From Hyphomicrobiales bacterium (GTDB taxonomy: Bacteria > Pseudomonadota > Alphaproteobacteria > Rhizobiales > Rhizobiaceae): a stretch of DNA of 64,000 nt. Each line of letters begins with the position of its first letter. Within the stretch, counting starts at the first letter, position 1. This document shows, piece after piece, positions 1-9,529 of the stretch. The DNA is taken from contig UEIF01000018.1 of assembly GCA_900468805.1 (NCBI GenBank), positions 1 to 64,000 on the forward strand. Direction: 5' to 3'. A program made the position numbers and the translations under genes. The notes under the pieces are model-generated. The model had not been told where the DNA came from. It searched no databases and was given only the letters and a program-made list of their open reading frames with translations.

Positions 1-291
1 GTTGGCATGAGAACCCTCGTGTGCTCGCTGTTGATCGACCAGCAATCTATCGCTCGCGATCTGTCATAGCAACCGATCTGCTGCGAGCAGTTCAGTCAGC
101 CTGCGCGCAGTTCCATTGCATGCGTTCTAGCCACCGTTCTATGACTCATTTCGCGCTCCAAGACCTGGGCCGGGGGAAGTCGATAAAGGTTCGGGTTCCC
201 GAAGGCCGGCCGTGCCGTCTGTTTTTAGAGCCCGTAAACGTCGTGAGGTCCGCGGACGAGCTGCAACACGCCAACCGTCTGTGGTTTTTGC

Positions 292-1125
292 CTATACGAG
301 CAGGCGGCCTGCCCGTCCGCTTCGCCTTGCTTCACCGTTATAATAGCTCGCCGCCTGCTGAACAGACCGATGACGCGACTGCTCCATCGCTTCCGGCAAC
401 GGGATGCCATTGCGGGCGGCTTGCGTCAGACACCCGGAGCGGGAGCCATGCGCCGAAAACTCGCTGGGAGAGAGGCCGGCGAGCTTGCAACGAGACTTGA
501 TGATCAGGTTCACCGATCGCGGTGAAATCTGCGTCTTCTTGACATTGCCCCACCGGTCGATCGCCCGGAAGACATCGCCTTTTTCAATGCCTGCTTCCTT
601 TAGCCATAATGTCAGCGCCTCGGCCGGTCTGCCGATGAGGATGACCGATTCACCGTCCTCGGCATTGGCGGTTTTTGTCCGGCCAAGGGCAATCGTCATG
701 CAGGGGAGGGAAGGGCCCGGGTCTTTCGGATCGGAAAATACAGGCAGTTCCTCGACAAGGTCCTCGACCCGCAAGCCCGCGCTCCCCGAGCGCGTGTCGG
801 GTGCGTGCGGGCGGATGCTGCGTGCAGCCCGCTCTCGCGAAGGGCGATTTCGACGTCACGTGGCATGCCGTGATTTGATCGGCGTCCCTTTTGACCGGAT
901 CCCAAAGGTGGTGCGCGACGAACTTGAGGAGAAATGCTTCGGGCGCTGGCCAGGGGCGGGGGGCCTCGGTCGCGAACCGCGCCCAGGATTCCAGGTAGCC
1001 AAGATCCGAGGCAAGCGCGCGAAGTGCGTCTTCGCCCATGCCCTCAATGGCGAGATGCTTGAGCGTCGCGACATCTTCGTCGGTCAACAGCGAAGCCAGC
1101 TGATCGCCGGTCGAACGGTAGGATT
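292..1125 (-). pseudogene. Decayed tyrosine recombinase (phage-type integrase)
   Basis: Two pieces of one site-specific recombinase lie in order on the minus strand. The N-terminal piece (about 1125-890) has the core-binding-domain look of plasmid integrases, with TDEDVATLKHLA and LKFVAHHLWDP. It runs into a frame change at about 890 (continuing as MPRDVEIALRESGL). The C-terminal piece (774-292) starts at RVEDLVEELP and has the catalytic-domain hallmarks SAHGSRSG (the R of HxxR) and EQSRHRSVQQAASYY (HxxR plus the presumed nucleophile Tyr). The segment between, about 120 residues with the first catalytic Arg, is missing, so the enzyme must be dead. Family assignment is confident; the exact upstream boundary is not, because a stop lies in frame near 1130. 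Confidence 0.85.
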
Positions 1126-1914
1126 GCCTCTAGCGCGTCGGCTCAGTGGCGCGCTGGAGCAGTTGGTCTTCGGCATCTGGCATTTTGCCGGTCAAGTTTT
1201 CCCTCAGGAATGAAGAATCACGGGCTCTGCGGATTTCAGCATCCAGGATATATCGGAAAGAGTGCGATTGCAGCCGGATGTCGTGATCGGCTTGGGGAAA
1301 AGCGGATGACGAGCAACGGTCCGTCAGTGCTTGGCTTGAGCGGCCAAGGCTAGCCAATGATTTCCTGATCCCGAGCCGTTGCCAGTTTTTCGACCGGGAT
1401 GTCGAGCGCAATCGCGAGTAAGGCGCAGCGGGTGTGTAGCCGGTTCTTATGAATGGGTAGATGCGCAAGCTGCCACGGACACCGACCTGGATGCCGTTAT
1501 CCGAGGCGATCGCGGACGCCGATCGCCATGTCATCTGGCACTTGAACGCAAGAATGCGGCTGTTTGGATTTGTTTGGCAGTTAATTTGAGATTGGCGACG
1601 AAGAGAATCTCAAACTAACTGCAAATGCCGAGACGTCCGCGGTGGCATGCGCCGGCCGCGATGTCGGCAGGTAGTACCAAGCCTTCCGGCAGCTTTCTTC
1701 CGCAGATTGGCCTCATCAATGTCCTCAAAGTGGTCCTCAGGCCAGACTTCGTCGCTTAGTCTGAGTGTTCAAAGGACGATGCCTGCGCGCGAGGCTTGCG
1801 GACCACAGCACGTTCTCGGCGGCCGATCACAAGCTTCGACACGCCTACGCCTTGAGTGTAACCTTTGGCGCTTGACCGCGTTTGTGGTTTATAGAGTATT
1901 TGTGGAAGCGTGGA
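1126..1914. other. No convincing gene; holds an inverted repeat
   Basis: Several open frames exist on both strands (for example minus 1534-1130 and minus 1760-1630, the latter reading EDHFEDIDEANLRKKAAG), but none matches a family I recognise and none has a convincing ribosome site. The only clear structure is the inverted repeat at 1577-1622. The right end is the leader of the antiporter gene. Confidence 0.4.
1577..1622. repeat. 17-bp near-perfect inverted repeat with 12-nt loop
   Basis: Arms 1577-1593 (GCAGTTAATTTGAGATT) and 1606-1622 (AATCTCAAACTAACTGC) are complementary at 16 of 17 positions around a 12-nt spacer. The arms are AT-rich in a GC-rich neighbourhood and no T-run follows, so it is not a standard terminator. 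It could be a transposon end, a recombination site of the decayed integrase to its left, or an operator. The sequence does not decide between these. Confidence 0.75.
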
Positions 1915-3186
1915 ATGGATATCTACATCGTCACGCTGACCATACTGGGGTTTGTAGTCTTATTGACTGCCTGGCTTCCTATGATCTTCCGCCGGCTTCC
2001 CCTGTCGCTGCCTATAGCCTGTCTGGCAATCGGCGCGGTCCTCGCCTGGTCGCCTTTCCCACTGCTTCCCCAGTTCAACCCGCTCGAAAACCGCGAGTTC
2101 ACGCAACGGATGACAGAAATCGTCGTCATCGTCGCTCTCATGGGGGCGGGGCTCAAGCTTGATCGACCGATTGGATGGCGAAGCTGGGCGACGACGTGGC
2201 GGCTATTGGGGATTGCCATGCCGCTCACGATTGGAGCCCTTGCTCTTCTCGGCCACTGGATACTCGGACTCGGTGCCGCGTCAGCACTTCTTCTCGGTGC
2301 CGCACTTGCGCCAACCGATCCGGTACTTGCAAGCGATGTTCAAGTTGGCCCTCCGAGGACCGGAGAAGAAGATGAAGTGCGGTTTGCGCTGACGTCCGAG
2401 GCAGGCCTCAACGACGGGCTCAGTTTCCCATTCGTGCATCTTGCGGTGGCTATGACGCTGATGGGAACGGAACGCCTGGATGTTCTCGGTCACTGGGCTT
2501 TGCTCGACGTCGTTTGGAGGCTGCTCGCAGGCGTCGTCATGGGTTGGGGTCTTGGCAAAGTATTCGGCGTGCTATCGTTCCGGATGAGCGTCGGCAGCCT
2601 TTCGAGAACCCGCGACGGCTTCGTGGCGCTCGGAATGACCTTTACGACATACGGCCTGACGGAGCTTGTCCACGGCTATGGTTTTGTCGCGGTCTTCCTC
2701 GCCGCCGTGGCATTCAGGGACGCTGAACGAGAACACGACTGGCATGAACAACTCCACGACTTCGCAGAGCAGATAGAGCGTCTTTTGATGATGGCTCTTC
2801 TTGTTTGCCTCGGAGCGATCGCGGTGAGCGTTCCGTTCATGGCGGCGGTCGACTGGTGTGTGGTCGCGGTCGCTGTTCTCGCGCTTGCCGTCGTCAGACC
2901 CGTTATAGGGTGGCTTAGTCTTCTCGGTTCAGATCATCCGCCTTCAGAAAGTGTAATTATCGCGGTCTTCGGAATACGCGGGCTGGGTTCGATATATTAT
3001 CTCGCCTACGCGACGGGTCACGCGGAGTTCGCCGGCGTTGAGACGATCTGGGCAACCGTATTATTGATTGTACTCATCTCGATCGTGGTTCACGGCGTGG
3101 CGGTAACCCCCACGATGGACTGGATTGACGGTCGCCGGTCGGCGCGGGCCGTCAAGCGTGAAGATGTGAACCCTCGTGCGGATTGA
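1915..3186 (+). CDS. Cation:proton antiporter, CPA1/NhaP type
   Basis: A 423-residue polytopic inner-membrane protein of the sodium/hydrogen exchanger superfamily, exchanging Na+ or K+ for H+. About twelve hydrophobic segments run the length of the protein. LGAALAPTDPVLASDVQ (about residues 120-136) is the conserved TDPV transport-site motif of CPA1 exchangers, and FALTSEAGLNDGLSFPFV carries the acidic SEAGLNDG ion-binding motif. IRGLGSIYYLAYA near the C-terminus is the conserved Arg helix. I chose ATG 1915 over an upstream frame start at 1882 because GGAAG at 1904-1908 sits 6 nt before it. The gene looks intact and stands alone between decayed neighbours; which cation it moves cannot be told. 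Confidence 0.92.
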   Translation: MDIYIVTLTILGFVVLLTAWLPMIFRRLPLSLPIACLAIGAVLAWSPFPLLPQFNPLENREFTQRMTEIVVIVALMGAGLKLDRPIGWRSWATTWRLLGIAMPLTIGALALLGHWILGLGAASALLLGAALAPTDPVLASDVQVGPPRTGEEDEVRFALTSEAGLNDGLSFPFVHLAVAMTLMGTERLDVLGHWALLDVVWRLLAGVVMGWGLGKVFGVLSFRMSVGSLSRTRDGFVALGMTFTTYGLTELVHGYGFVAVFLAAVAFRDAEREHDWHEQLHDFAEQIERLLMMALLVCLGAIAVSVPFMAAVDWCVVAVAVLALAVVRPVIGWLSLLGSDHPPSESVIIAVFGIRGLGSIYYLAYATGHAEFAGVETIWATVLLIVLISIVVHGVAVTPTMDWIDGRRSARAVKREDVNPRAD

Positions 3187-3204
3187 TCGCGTAGGGAGAG
3201 GAAG

Positions 3205-3524
3205 ATGCGGTTACTGAACACGAATGTTGCCAAAACCACCGAAGGAACCATCACGGTCGAATTTCATCGAGAGGGAAACGAGCTGATCTCCGTTCGTGTG
3301 GCATCTGATACCGTCGCCGGCGAGAGTGCAGCGATCGGTCGCGGAAGCAGGTGATGGTACAGATTTCAGCGTTCGGCGAGGTGCCGCTAACGTCGGGAGC
3401 GAAAGGCGAAGGCGTGAGTATCGACCACTCGCTTGCTGAGGAAACTGATCCGGAGACGCGGTCTGGCCGGCGAGTTAGACAGCGGTTTCAGAAAGCCGCA
3501 GAAATATCGAGCGCGTCTTCATGA
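3205..3524 (+). pseudogene. Small rhizobial hypothetical protein split by a frameshift
   Basis: ATG 3205 follows a strong GGGAGAGGAAG site and opens a 49-codon frame (MRLLNTNVAKTTEGTITVEF...) ending in TGA at 3352. A second frame starts at an overlapping ATG (3354) and runs 56 codons to 3524. Reading back in the second frame gives KQVMVQISAFG directly after AAI in the first, so one inserted base near 3345 would restore a single protein of about 105 residues. I infer one ancestral gene with a one-base loss. The alternative is two coupled peptides (TGATG overlap). Function unknown; it sits 18 bp after the antiporter and could have been co-transcribed. Confidence 0.6.
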
Positions 3525-3554
3525 CCGCAGAATGCGGAGGCTGCGCTACGGTAC

Positions 3555-4036
3555 CTAGTCAAGCAGGTCGGCAGGCACCTTGCCGCCGTTTTCCGCTAGT
3601 TTCTTCATCGACGCCTTGTGGAGATAGATATTCATCTTGGCGTTTGCGTGGGCGTCCCGAATAGCCGAGTTCCTTGCGTTCTTCGAGGCTCGCGTCCATC
3701 CCGAGCGCCTTCATCGGGTCGACGATCGAATGTCGCCAGTCGAGCTTCTGACCGGACTTCTGGACTGCGGCGTTGAGGATGGGCTCGATATCGACCGAGG
3801 GTCGCGTCGTCGTGGCCATCGCTGGACGAGCTGCCTCCTGCGACGGTGCGGGCGACGCCATCTGCTCGGCGGACGGAGACGCGCTGCCCGCCGTCGGAAA
3901 ACTGCGGGTAAAGCAGCGGAAGACTGGGTCTGCGGGATTGGTGCCGATCCGTTCGTTACGCCCGTCGATGGCTGAGGGACGGCTGCTGCCTGGGCCTCGC
4001 CGAAAATGGCATGCTTATACTGTCGAAAATGCTCAT
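3555..4036 (-). pseudogene. DUF3597 family protein, multiply frameshifted
   Basis: The start ATG at 4036 gives MSIFDSI, then a one-base shift leads to KHAIFGEAQAAAVPQPST. A second shift leads to DIEPILNAAVQKSGQKLDWRHSIVD (the DUF3597 core), and a third to DAHANAKMNIYLHKASMKK with the normal ending PADLLD and TAG at 3555. All pieces lie in order and together match a full-length DUF3597 protein (a LysM-associated, stress-linked rhizobial family of unknown function). At least three indels separate them. GGAGAAG precedes the ATG. Confidence 0.85.
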
Positions 4037-4107
4037 GAACTTCTCCTTGGACTATGCGGCGAGATGGGAGGCCGCCCTCTTTTTGACGGCCTCAATGATT
4101 GGGTGAA

Positions 4108-5013
4108 TTAACGCGCGACGTAGACGTCTTCATCGCGGACGACATGCGTCGTGCCGATGGCACCGCCGATCCAGGCGGCAATCGCACCGACCGCGAGCGC
4201 GATGAACGCGAGGATCGCAGCCGCCGAAAATGCAGTTGCGGCGGTCTGGGCAGCTTCGGTCGCCTGCTGTTTCGCCTTGGCGACCGCATCCTTGTATTGC
4301 TGCTCGTACTGGGCGACCTGCTGTTTTGCCTGGTCGACCGGAATGTTCTGCGCCTTGGCGATCGCGTCAGCGGCTCGGTTACGGGCCTCTTCGGCCTTCG
4401 CCTGATCGCCAGTAATAGCAGCACGCACGGAAGCAACGGCGGCGTCGCGAAGAGCCGCCGGGTCGTTTCCGCCAGAAGCATCACGGATGTTCTGTTCGAC
4501 ACCTGACATCGGATCGGTTGCCGTAGCGAGCGCGGGAGCCGCAGTCGTTGCTGCGGTGGCGACGGTCGATCCCGCGCTAGAGACAATGCCGCCAAGACCG
4601 GAGAAGACGCCCCCGACGAGCGCGCCGACGGACGTCGTCAGGAGATAGACGACGACAAGCGTGGTCACCGCCCAGGAGGTCACGCCATGCAGCGCGCCCG
4701 TCGAGCGCAGCGGACGTCCGGACAGACGGCTGGCGACATAGCCGCCGATGAACGATGCGATGAGACCACTTACGACGAACCAGATCGCCGTGCTAACGGA
4801 AAGGGTCGTGGCGCTCGGGTTGTCGCTCGTACCGGGATCGATCACAGCGGCCCCGATACCGGCACCCAGCAGGTTGAGCAGGAGCTGCACGACAAGGGCG
4901 ACGGCAACGCCGGCGAAGACGGCACCCCACGAGACCTTGTTCAGCGCTGCACTGAGGTAGGGATTGTCATCACGGGTTTGGATGTGCGCGATTGTGGAGA
5001 CCGGTCGGGTCAT
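4108..5013 (-). CDS. PhnA-like / TIGR04086-type membrane protein
   Basis: 301 residues, rhizobial membrane protein often labelled 'PhnA-like' although it has no link to phosphonate metabolism that I can see. Predicted helices fall near residues 27-50 (WGAVFAGVAVALVVQLLLNL), 75-97, 112-135 and 262-285. Between the last two lies a long Ala/Gln/Lys-rich, probably coiled-coil region (QQVAQYEQQYKDAVAKAKQQA). GGAGGACCAAGCT precedes the start. Intact, unlike both neighbours, which are frameshifted stress-protein genes on the same strand. Function unknown; the setting suggests an envelope-stress role. Confidence 0.75.
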   Translation of the reverse strand: MTRPVSTIAHIQTRDDNPYLSAALNKVSWGAVFAGVAVALVVQLLLNLLGAGIGAAVIDPGTSDNPSATTLSVSTAIWFVVSGLIASFIGGYVASRLSGRPLRSTGALHGVTSWAVTTLVVVYLLTTSVGALVGGVFSGLGGIVSSAGSTVATAATTAAPALATATDPMSGVEQNIRDASGGNDPAALRDAAVASVRAAITGDQAKAEEARNRAADAIAKAQNIPVDQAKQQVAQYEQQYKDAVAKAKQQATEAAQTAATAFSAAAILAFIALAVGAIAAWIGGAIGTTHVVRDEDVYVAR

Positions 5014-5156
5014 AGCTTGGTCCTCCGTTCACAAGTTTGTGAGTGCCACCGAAACCCGTGTCGCAACCGTTTGTTCCAAACCGCTCATACACTTTGCAAA
5101 ATGCACACGGAAAGCCGGCGAAGAAGCCGGGATTTAGTAACGATTCGGTAGCTCGA

Positions 5157-5910
5157 TCAGTCGCGCCGGAAGCCCTGGCCCTGCGTCTGGCCGGGCCCGG
5201 TCTGCGACTGCGATTGACCGGACTTCCGATCGTCTTCAACCTCGACTTCTGTCTTGCGGACGGTATCGTTGACCGTCTCGGTCCGATCGCTTGCAGTCTT
5301 GCGAATGCCGATCTCTTCGCGACGCGAGCGTCTTTCGACACGACCGCTTCTTCAGGATGCTCCTCTGCCGAGATCGACCGATCATGGAAGGCGCGTTCGG
5401 CGCCGGTCAGGGCGCGATCGACCGTGCGACGTTCGATGTCGACGTTCTCGTTACGCAGGCTGACGTCTTCGCGGACGGGCGTTTCGGCGGTGTAGCCGCG
5501 CACGCGCACAGAGCCATTGTTGACGTTGCGCTTGCCGACCCGGAGATTTTCCTCGACCACCGGAATGGTTTCGTCACGCGACCCGTCGTCGAAAGCGTCC
5601 TCGCGGGGGGTCGCGGTCGACTGAACAACGCCGTCCAGGTCGTCATCGAACTTGCGCTGCTCGGTGCGTACGACCGAACTTAAACCTGCATTGCGATCGT
5701 AGCTGGTGTTCGACAGAGTTCATTGGAGCCCTGCGCATTCCAGTCTTCCTTACGCCAGGTGTCGGCGCCCTCATCGATGTCGATCGAGCCTTCGTCGTCG
5801 AGGATGTCGTGAGCCGTCTCATAGCTGGCGTCGTCGACCTCGACGGAAACGAGGAAGCCGCCGCGGCGCAGGCCCTCTGCATGGCGGCCAGAATGTTCCA
5901 CCTGCACAAG
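5157..5910 (-). pseudogene. DUF2382 (YsnF/AvaK) stress protein, frameshifted and 5'-truncated
   Basis: Reading leftward: VSVEVDDASYETAHDILDD (end of the N-terminal general-stress domain), then after a shift LSNTSYDRNAGLSSVVRTEQ, then the DUF2382 core ETIPVVEENLRVGKRNV, VREDVSLRNENVDIERR and AERAFHDRSISAEEHPEE. A final shift gives EEIGIRKTASDRTETVNDTV and a Gln/Gly-rich tail ending FRRD and TGA at 5157. The N-terminal 70 or so residues are missing beyond 5910. DUF2382 proteins are stress-induced and of unknown biochemistry. Two internal one-base shifts plus truncation make a product unlikely. Confidence 0.85.
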
Positions 5911-5981
5911 AAATGGTTGGATCGCCACCAGCAGCAAAAATCCAGCCCCTAATCGTCCGCACAAAGCGCGCGTTCGTCCCT

Positions 5982-6242
5982 CTAAGCCAAGAGATTCACC
6001 TCAATTGCAGCGGCTTTGAACGCCTCTCTGGCAATTTTAAGAGAGCCCAGATTTACAAGAGCTCCCACGCACGCAAGCTTTGCCAAGCCATAGTGTTTTC
6101 CATGCTCGGCCGGCCACCTGTTCAAGAGATAACCCAGTCCCTCTTCGGGACCACGAATTGTCTCGGTCATGCCACTGCCGATCCTGACATATACAGGCAC
6201 ACCCCAAACAGACCGACCGAAAACCTCATTCTCCCAACTCAT
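5982..6242 (-). CDS. DUF982 domain protein
   Basis: 86 residues matching the rhizobial DUF982 pattern along its whole length: hydrophobic VPVYVRIGSG, IRGPEEGLGYLLNRWP, then the Cys-containing KLACVGALVNLGSLKIAREAFKAAAIEV. GGGGAAGCAAG lies just before the ATG. DUF982 proteins are small, plasmid-enriched in Rhizobiaceae and have no known function. Two further members occur in the window (29077 and 37791). Intact. Confidence 0.85.
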   Translation of the reverse strand: MSWENEVFGRSVWGVPVYVRIGSGMTETIRGPEEGLGYLLNRWPAEHGKHYGLAKLACVGALVNLGSLKIAREAFKAAAIEVNLLA

Positions 6243-6446
6243 CTTGCTTCCCCTGTCATTGTTCCCCCGAGTGCAGATCTAACGCGCTCGATACGGCCGG
6301 CAAATCACAATGGTAGTAGCGTCCGAGCCGCGTGCCGCACCGCTGCTCCCTCGAAGGATGTGGTGGGATGGCAGCCAATCCTATGTTCAAAGTTGATCGG
6401 TTCGCCGCTCATAGCTGCCTGTCATAGTCGATTGAGGCGTCTGTCA

Positions 6447-6741
6447 CTAAACGCGAGGCCCCGGCGGCGTTACTCCCTGCACTGCGTCTCGATGTGGACC
6501 CGAAAAATTTATGACGTTCGCCCCCTTCTGCCGGCTACCGAAGTTTCTACGCAGAGCGTTAGCAAGTTGGACCGGCTCTCTCAGACCTTGGTGGAAAAGC
6601 TTGATAATCAGCCTGGCTGCAACGATGAACTCTCCCTCCGGGTTCGCCGATATTTTGCCCTTATAGCCGCAGCTGACGAGAACTTCCTGAAGCATCTTCA
6701 GGTCTTTGCTGTTCATTGGCGGTGTTGATTTCGGAAGACAT
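6447..6741 (-). pseudogene. Conserved rhizobial small protein with early frameshift
   Basis: ATG 6741, after AAGGAGGACAAC, gives MSSEINTANEQQ. From the ninth codon the sensible protein continues in the neighbouring frame: NSKDLKMLQEVLVSCGYKGK, then FIVAARLIIKLFHQGL and LANALRRNFG, ending at 6447. I infer one extra base around 6714. The core is a helical domain common in rhizobial hypothetical proteins; function unknown. The internal ATG at 6716 has no ribosome site, so independent translation is unlikely. Confidence 0.6.
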
Positions 6742-6859
6742 GTTGTCCTCCTTCCAGTCGGGGCGAAGCTCACGGGCCTCAATCGGCAGCGCCCGTTCAA
6801 TGGCTGCCGAGAATTTCAACCTGCGCTCTATAGTGGACGATAGCAAATGGATTCATCGA

Positions 6860-7320
6860 AGCCACTGCCCATCATTGCCGGCACCCCACCACGCTCAGGC
6901 TCGACCACATCGTCTATCATCTCGGGCTTGCACTGGGTGGCAGGCCAGCGGCCACCTTTGCCAAGAGGCTGATGTTGCCGGTAAGCCACGATACTCTGCT
7001 GCGCGTTGTGCGGCGGCGCGGCAGTCCGCGCTTTGTCCCGCCGACCGTGATCGGGATCAACGACGGCGTGGCGAGGTAACCAACGCTATGGGACCATCAT
7101 CTGCGATCTGGGACGACGCAAAACCATTGCTCTCTTGCCAGATCGGGAGCCATCGACCGCCCAGCTTGGCTTTCGGACCGCCCCCAGATCAGCATCGTAG
7201 CTCGCGACCGCGGCGGTGGTTACGCGACGGCTGCAGTCAGGGCGTTGCCACACGCTACCGAGATCGCTGACCGCTGGCGCTCAATGGAGAATGCCAGCCG
7301 GGTATTGTTCGATGCGGTGC
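6860..7320 (+). mobile_element. ISL3-family transposase remnant
   Basis: Three collinear pieces of an ISL3-type transposase: RLDHIVYHLGLALGGRPAAT with SHDTLLRVVRRRGSPRFVPP and VIGINDG, then NQRYGTIICDLGRRKTIALL and LPDREPSTAQ, then IADRWRSMENASRVLFDAVR. They are joined by frame changes and small deletions. No terminal repeats are visible. The remnant ends exactly where the histidine-kinase fragment on the other strand breaks off (about 7320), so insertion or a following deletion probably truncated that gene. Confidence 0.8.
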
Positions 7321-7820
7321 GTCTTCGCCAATCTCCGTTCCAATCTCAATGAATCGCAGACGATCCTTGACAACCGAGACCGCATCTATGGCGTTCCGAA
7401 GCAAGTTGTTCATCACTTGCTGGAGTTGTACGCGGTCGCCGTTGACCGGGGCAAGTGCATTGGCGAATGAGGTTCGAACCGCGATGCCGTTGCGTCGTTT
7501 TGTGAGAAAGTCCAGCGCGCCGCCCTTCAGAGCTTTGACGGTCATTGGAACGTCACCGAAGCCCGACACGAATATGATCGGCATCTTGCTTCGGCTCACG
7601 GTGATCACAGTCTGAAGATCCAGGCCGTTCAGTCCGGGCATGTTGACATCAAGTACGAGGCAGCAAGGAGAAGCAAGCACCCGGCGCCTCCAGGAAATAG
7701 CATTGGCCGCACGCCGGCCGAACCCAATAGTAGCTCCAAGGATTCTCGGACAGACACGTCGGCATCAACAACGAAAACCGTTGGTCGGTCGATTGCGTTG
7801 CCAGGGTTCATAGTCGTCAC
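7318..7820 (-). pseudogene. Response-regulator / histidine-kinase chimera (remnant)
   Basis: Leftward reading starts with a FixJ-like receiver domain: PTVFVVDADVSVRESLELLL, a frame change near 7680, then LVLDVNMPGLNGLDLQ with the phospho-acceptor Asp, PIIFVSGFGDVPMTVKALK and GALDFLTK. At about 7495 the reading passes without a stop into kinase sequence: RNGIAVRTSFANALAPVNGD and RVQLQQVMNNLLRNAIDAV (N-box), ending at IEIGTEIGED where the ISL3 remnant begins. A deletion must have joined a regulator gene to a downstream kinase gene. Output domain, kinase H-box and G-boxes are absent. Confidence 0.8.
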
Positions 7821-7895
7821 CGTCGTAGTGGCTTGGTGACCTGGTTATCGATCGCTTTTCGAAGCTAGGCAAGCATGCGTGGTTGGGCTTGAAAG

Positions 7896-7911
7896 TCCAT
7901 TGTACGATGGT
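7896..7911. promoter_or_regulatory. 16-bp near-palindrome, copy 1
   Basis: TCCATTGTACGATGGT; its complement ACCATCGTACAATGGA occurs again at 13862-13877. It is symmetric around GTAC except at the inner positions. It lies 228 bp upstream of the LysR gene in a 318-bp stretch (7821-8138) with no gene I can support. An operator shared by two island genes is the simplest reading; a repeat-element edge is the alternative. Confidence 0.4.
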
Positions 7912-8138
7912 ATCGGGGCAAAGCGCCAGCCAGCGAATCCCACTCGAGCCCGTGCGATGCCGTGCCATCTTGTTAGCCCGTTTGAACGCATGGCGTACTC
8001 CGAGGATCGATATCGTCGTGGCCGCCTTTGTTGTCCATTGGATGTGGTGTCGACCGGAACGCTGATGTTCAAAGATCCAGGATATTGCGCCGCGACGCAT
8101 GCTGTGAAGATATCCGCACAGCAAAAAAGGAGTCGGTC

Positions 8139-9071
8139 ATGGATCGCATCGATGCAATGAAGGTCTTCGTCACAGCCGTTGAGGAAGGAAGCCTGGCGGG
8201 TGCCGCCCGAAGGCTGAAGCGATCCCCGACGGCGATCAGCCGGGCCCTGGGATTGCTCGAGCAGCATGTCGGCGTCGAACTGCTTCATCGAACGACGCGG
8301 AGCCTGAAGCTCAGCGAAGCGGGCCAGCGCTACGTGGAAGCCTGCCGGAGGGTCCTCGTCGACCTCGAGGAGGCGGACATGATCGCCGGAGCAGAACGAT
8401 CCTCGCCGCGGGGAACCATCACCGTCTCCGCGCCACCCATTCTCGGCGAGGAGGTGCTGCGGCCGATTATCGACAGCTTTCTACGCGAGCACCCAAGCGT
8501 TTCTGTTCGCCTCCTGATGCTCGATCGCTTCGTCAATCTCGTCGACGAGGGCGTGGACGTGGCGCTGCGGATTGGCACTCTCGCGGACTCGACGCATATT
8601 TCCATCCGTATCGGCGGCGACGTCCGGCGCGTCGTGGTGGCCGCTCCGGGCTATCTGGAAAGCAAGGCTGCCATCGAAGAGCCATCCGATCTCTCCAAGC
8701 ACGATCTCATCGCGTTCACGAATTTCGGGCTGGAATCCTGGGCCTTCGCGCCATCTAAGGGATCATCCATTCCCAGAACCGTCCATTTCTCGCCGCGCTA
8801 TCTCGTCAACAGCGTGCGGGCAGCTGCGGCATCGGCCGCAGACGGGATGGGCGTGACGAGGCTGTATTCCTACCATGTCGCCGAATACGTCCGCGACGGG
8901 CGGCTAAAGATCCTCCTCCAGGACGATGAGCCGCCGCCGCTCCCGGTCCATGTCCTCACACCGCAGGGTCGGGCCGCGGTCCCGAAAGTTCGGGCGTTCC
9001 TGGACTTCGCAGCCCAGCGTCTTCGTTCGGAACTGGGACGCATTGCGGCGGAAGCCGGAAGCCTGGAGTGA
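8139..9071 (+). CDS. LysR-family transcriptional regulator
   Basis: 310 residues. The N-terminal winged helix-turn-helix is clear: MKVFVTAVEEGSLAGAARRL, RSPTAISRALGLLEQHVGV and LLHRTTRSLKLSEAGQ. The effector-binding domain follows (VRLLMLDRFVNLVDEGVDVA, VVVAAPGYL). AAAAAAGGAGTCGGTC precedes ATG 8139; a longer frame from 8028 lacks a site. This CrgA/AaeR-like subgroup often controls adjacent oxidoreductases or efflux genes. To its right lie decayed glyoxalase, SDR and tautomerase genes, so its original target may be gone; the intact set at 15.9-18.4 kb may be under related control. Intact. Confidence 0.93.
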   Translation: MDRIDAMKVFVTAVEEGSLAGAARRLKRSPTAISRALGLLEQHVGVELLHRTTRSLKLSEAGQRYVEACRRVLVDLEEADMIAGAERSSPRGTITVSAPPILGEEVLRPIIDSFLREHPSVSVRLLMLDRFVNLVDEGVDVALRIGTLADSTHISIRIGGDVRRVVVAAPGYLESKAAIEEPSDLSKHDLIAFTNFGLESWAFAPSKGSSIPRTVHFSPRYLVNSVRAAAASAADGMGVTRLYSYHVAEYVRDGRLKILLQDDEPPPLPVHVLTPQGRAAVPKVRAFLDFAAQRLRSELGRIAAEAGSLE

Positions 9072-9089
9072 TCATGCCGAGTTACGGTT

Positions 9090-9320
9090 GAGTGCCTGCA
9101 GCAAAGCGACAGTTCTCCTGGGCCACAACGCGGCTAAAGGTGCAGCGGACATCGCGTTCTATCCGAGGACTACGGAAGAGGGCGAACCGGGAGGCGTGAC
9201 CTGGACCAGGCGGAAAACCGTCCTTCCCCGGCACGTCGGCCTCGAGCCTAGCCGAGGCCTGTGTAGAAGGATTCGGCGCGATCGACGTTGGAAATCGGAA
9301 TGACGACCACCTCAAGCTAC
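9090..9320 (-). pseudogene. VOC/glyoxalase-family remnant
   Basis: Leftward reading gives LEVVVIPISNVDRAESFYT, then after a frame change RLEADVPGKDGF. This is the start of a vicinal-oxygen-chelate protein of the kind encoded intact at 15863-16414 (LELLVIPVSDVDRARIFYE). The initiator codon is altered (GTAG in place of ATG) and the second half is gone. Confidence 0.7.
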
Positions 9321-9529
9321 ATGTCGATGTCGTCGGCAAGAGCGGGGCTTAGTTGCTCTGGTCCATGAATTGCCATTTGGCATCCGTCACGCGGGGACAA
9401 TGCGGCGCCCCTAATGTGTCTATCCATCGTCCAAAGGTGTCGGGCCTTCGAGATGGGTGCGACCGATCCTTAGGTATCGCCGATACTAGTGCACAATATC
9501 GTCGGCGCTTTTAACGGGCGATCCATTGA

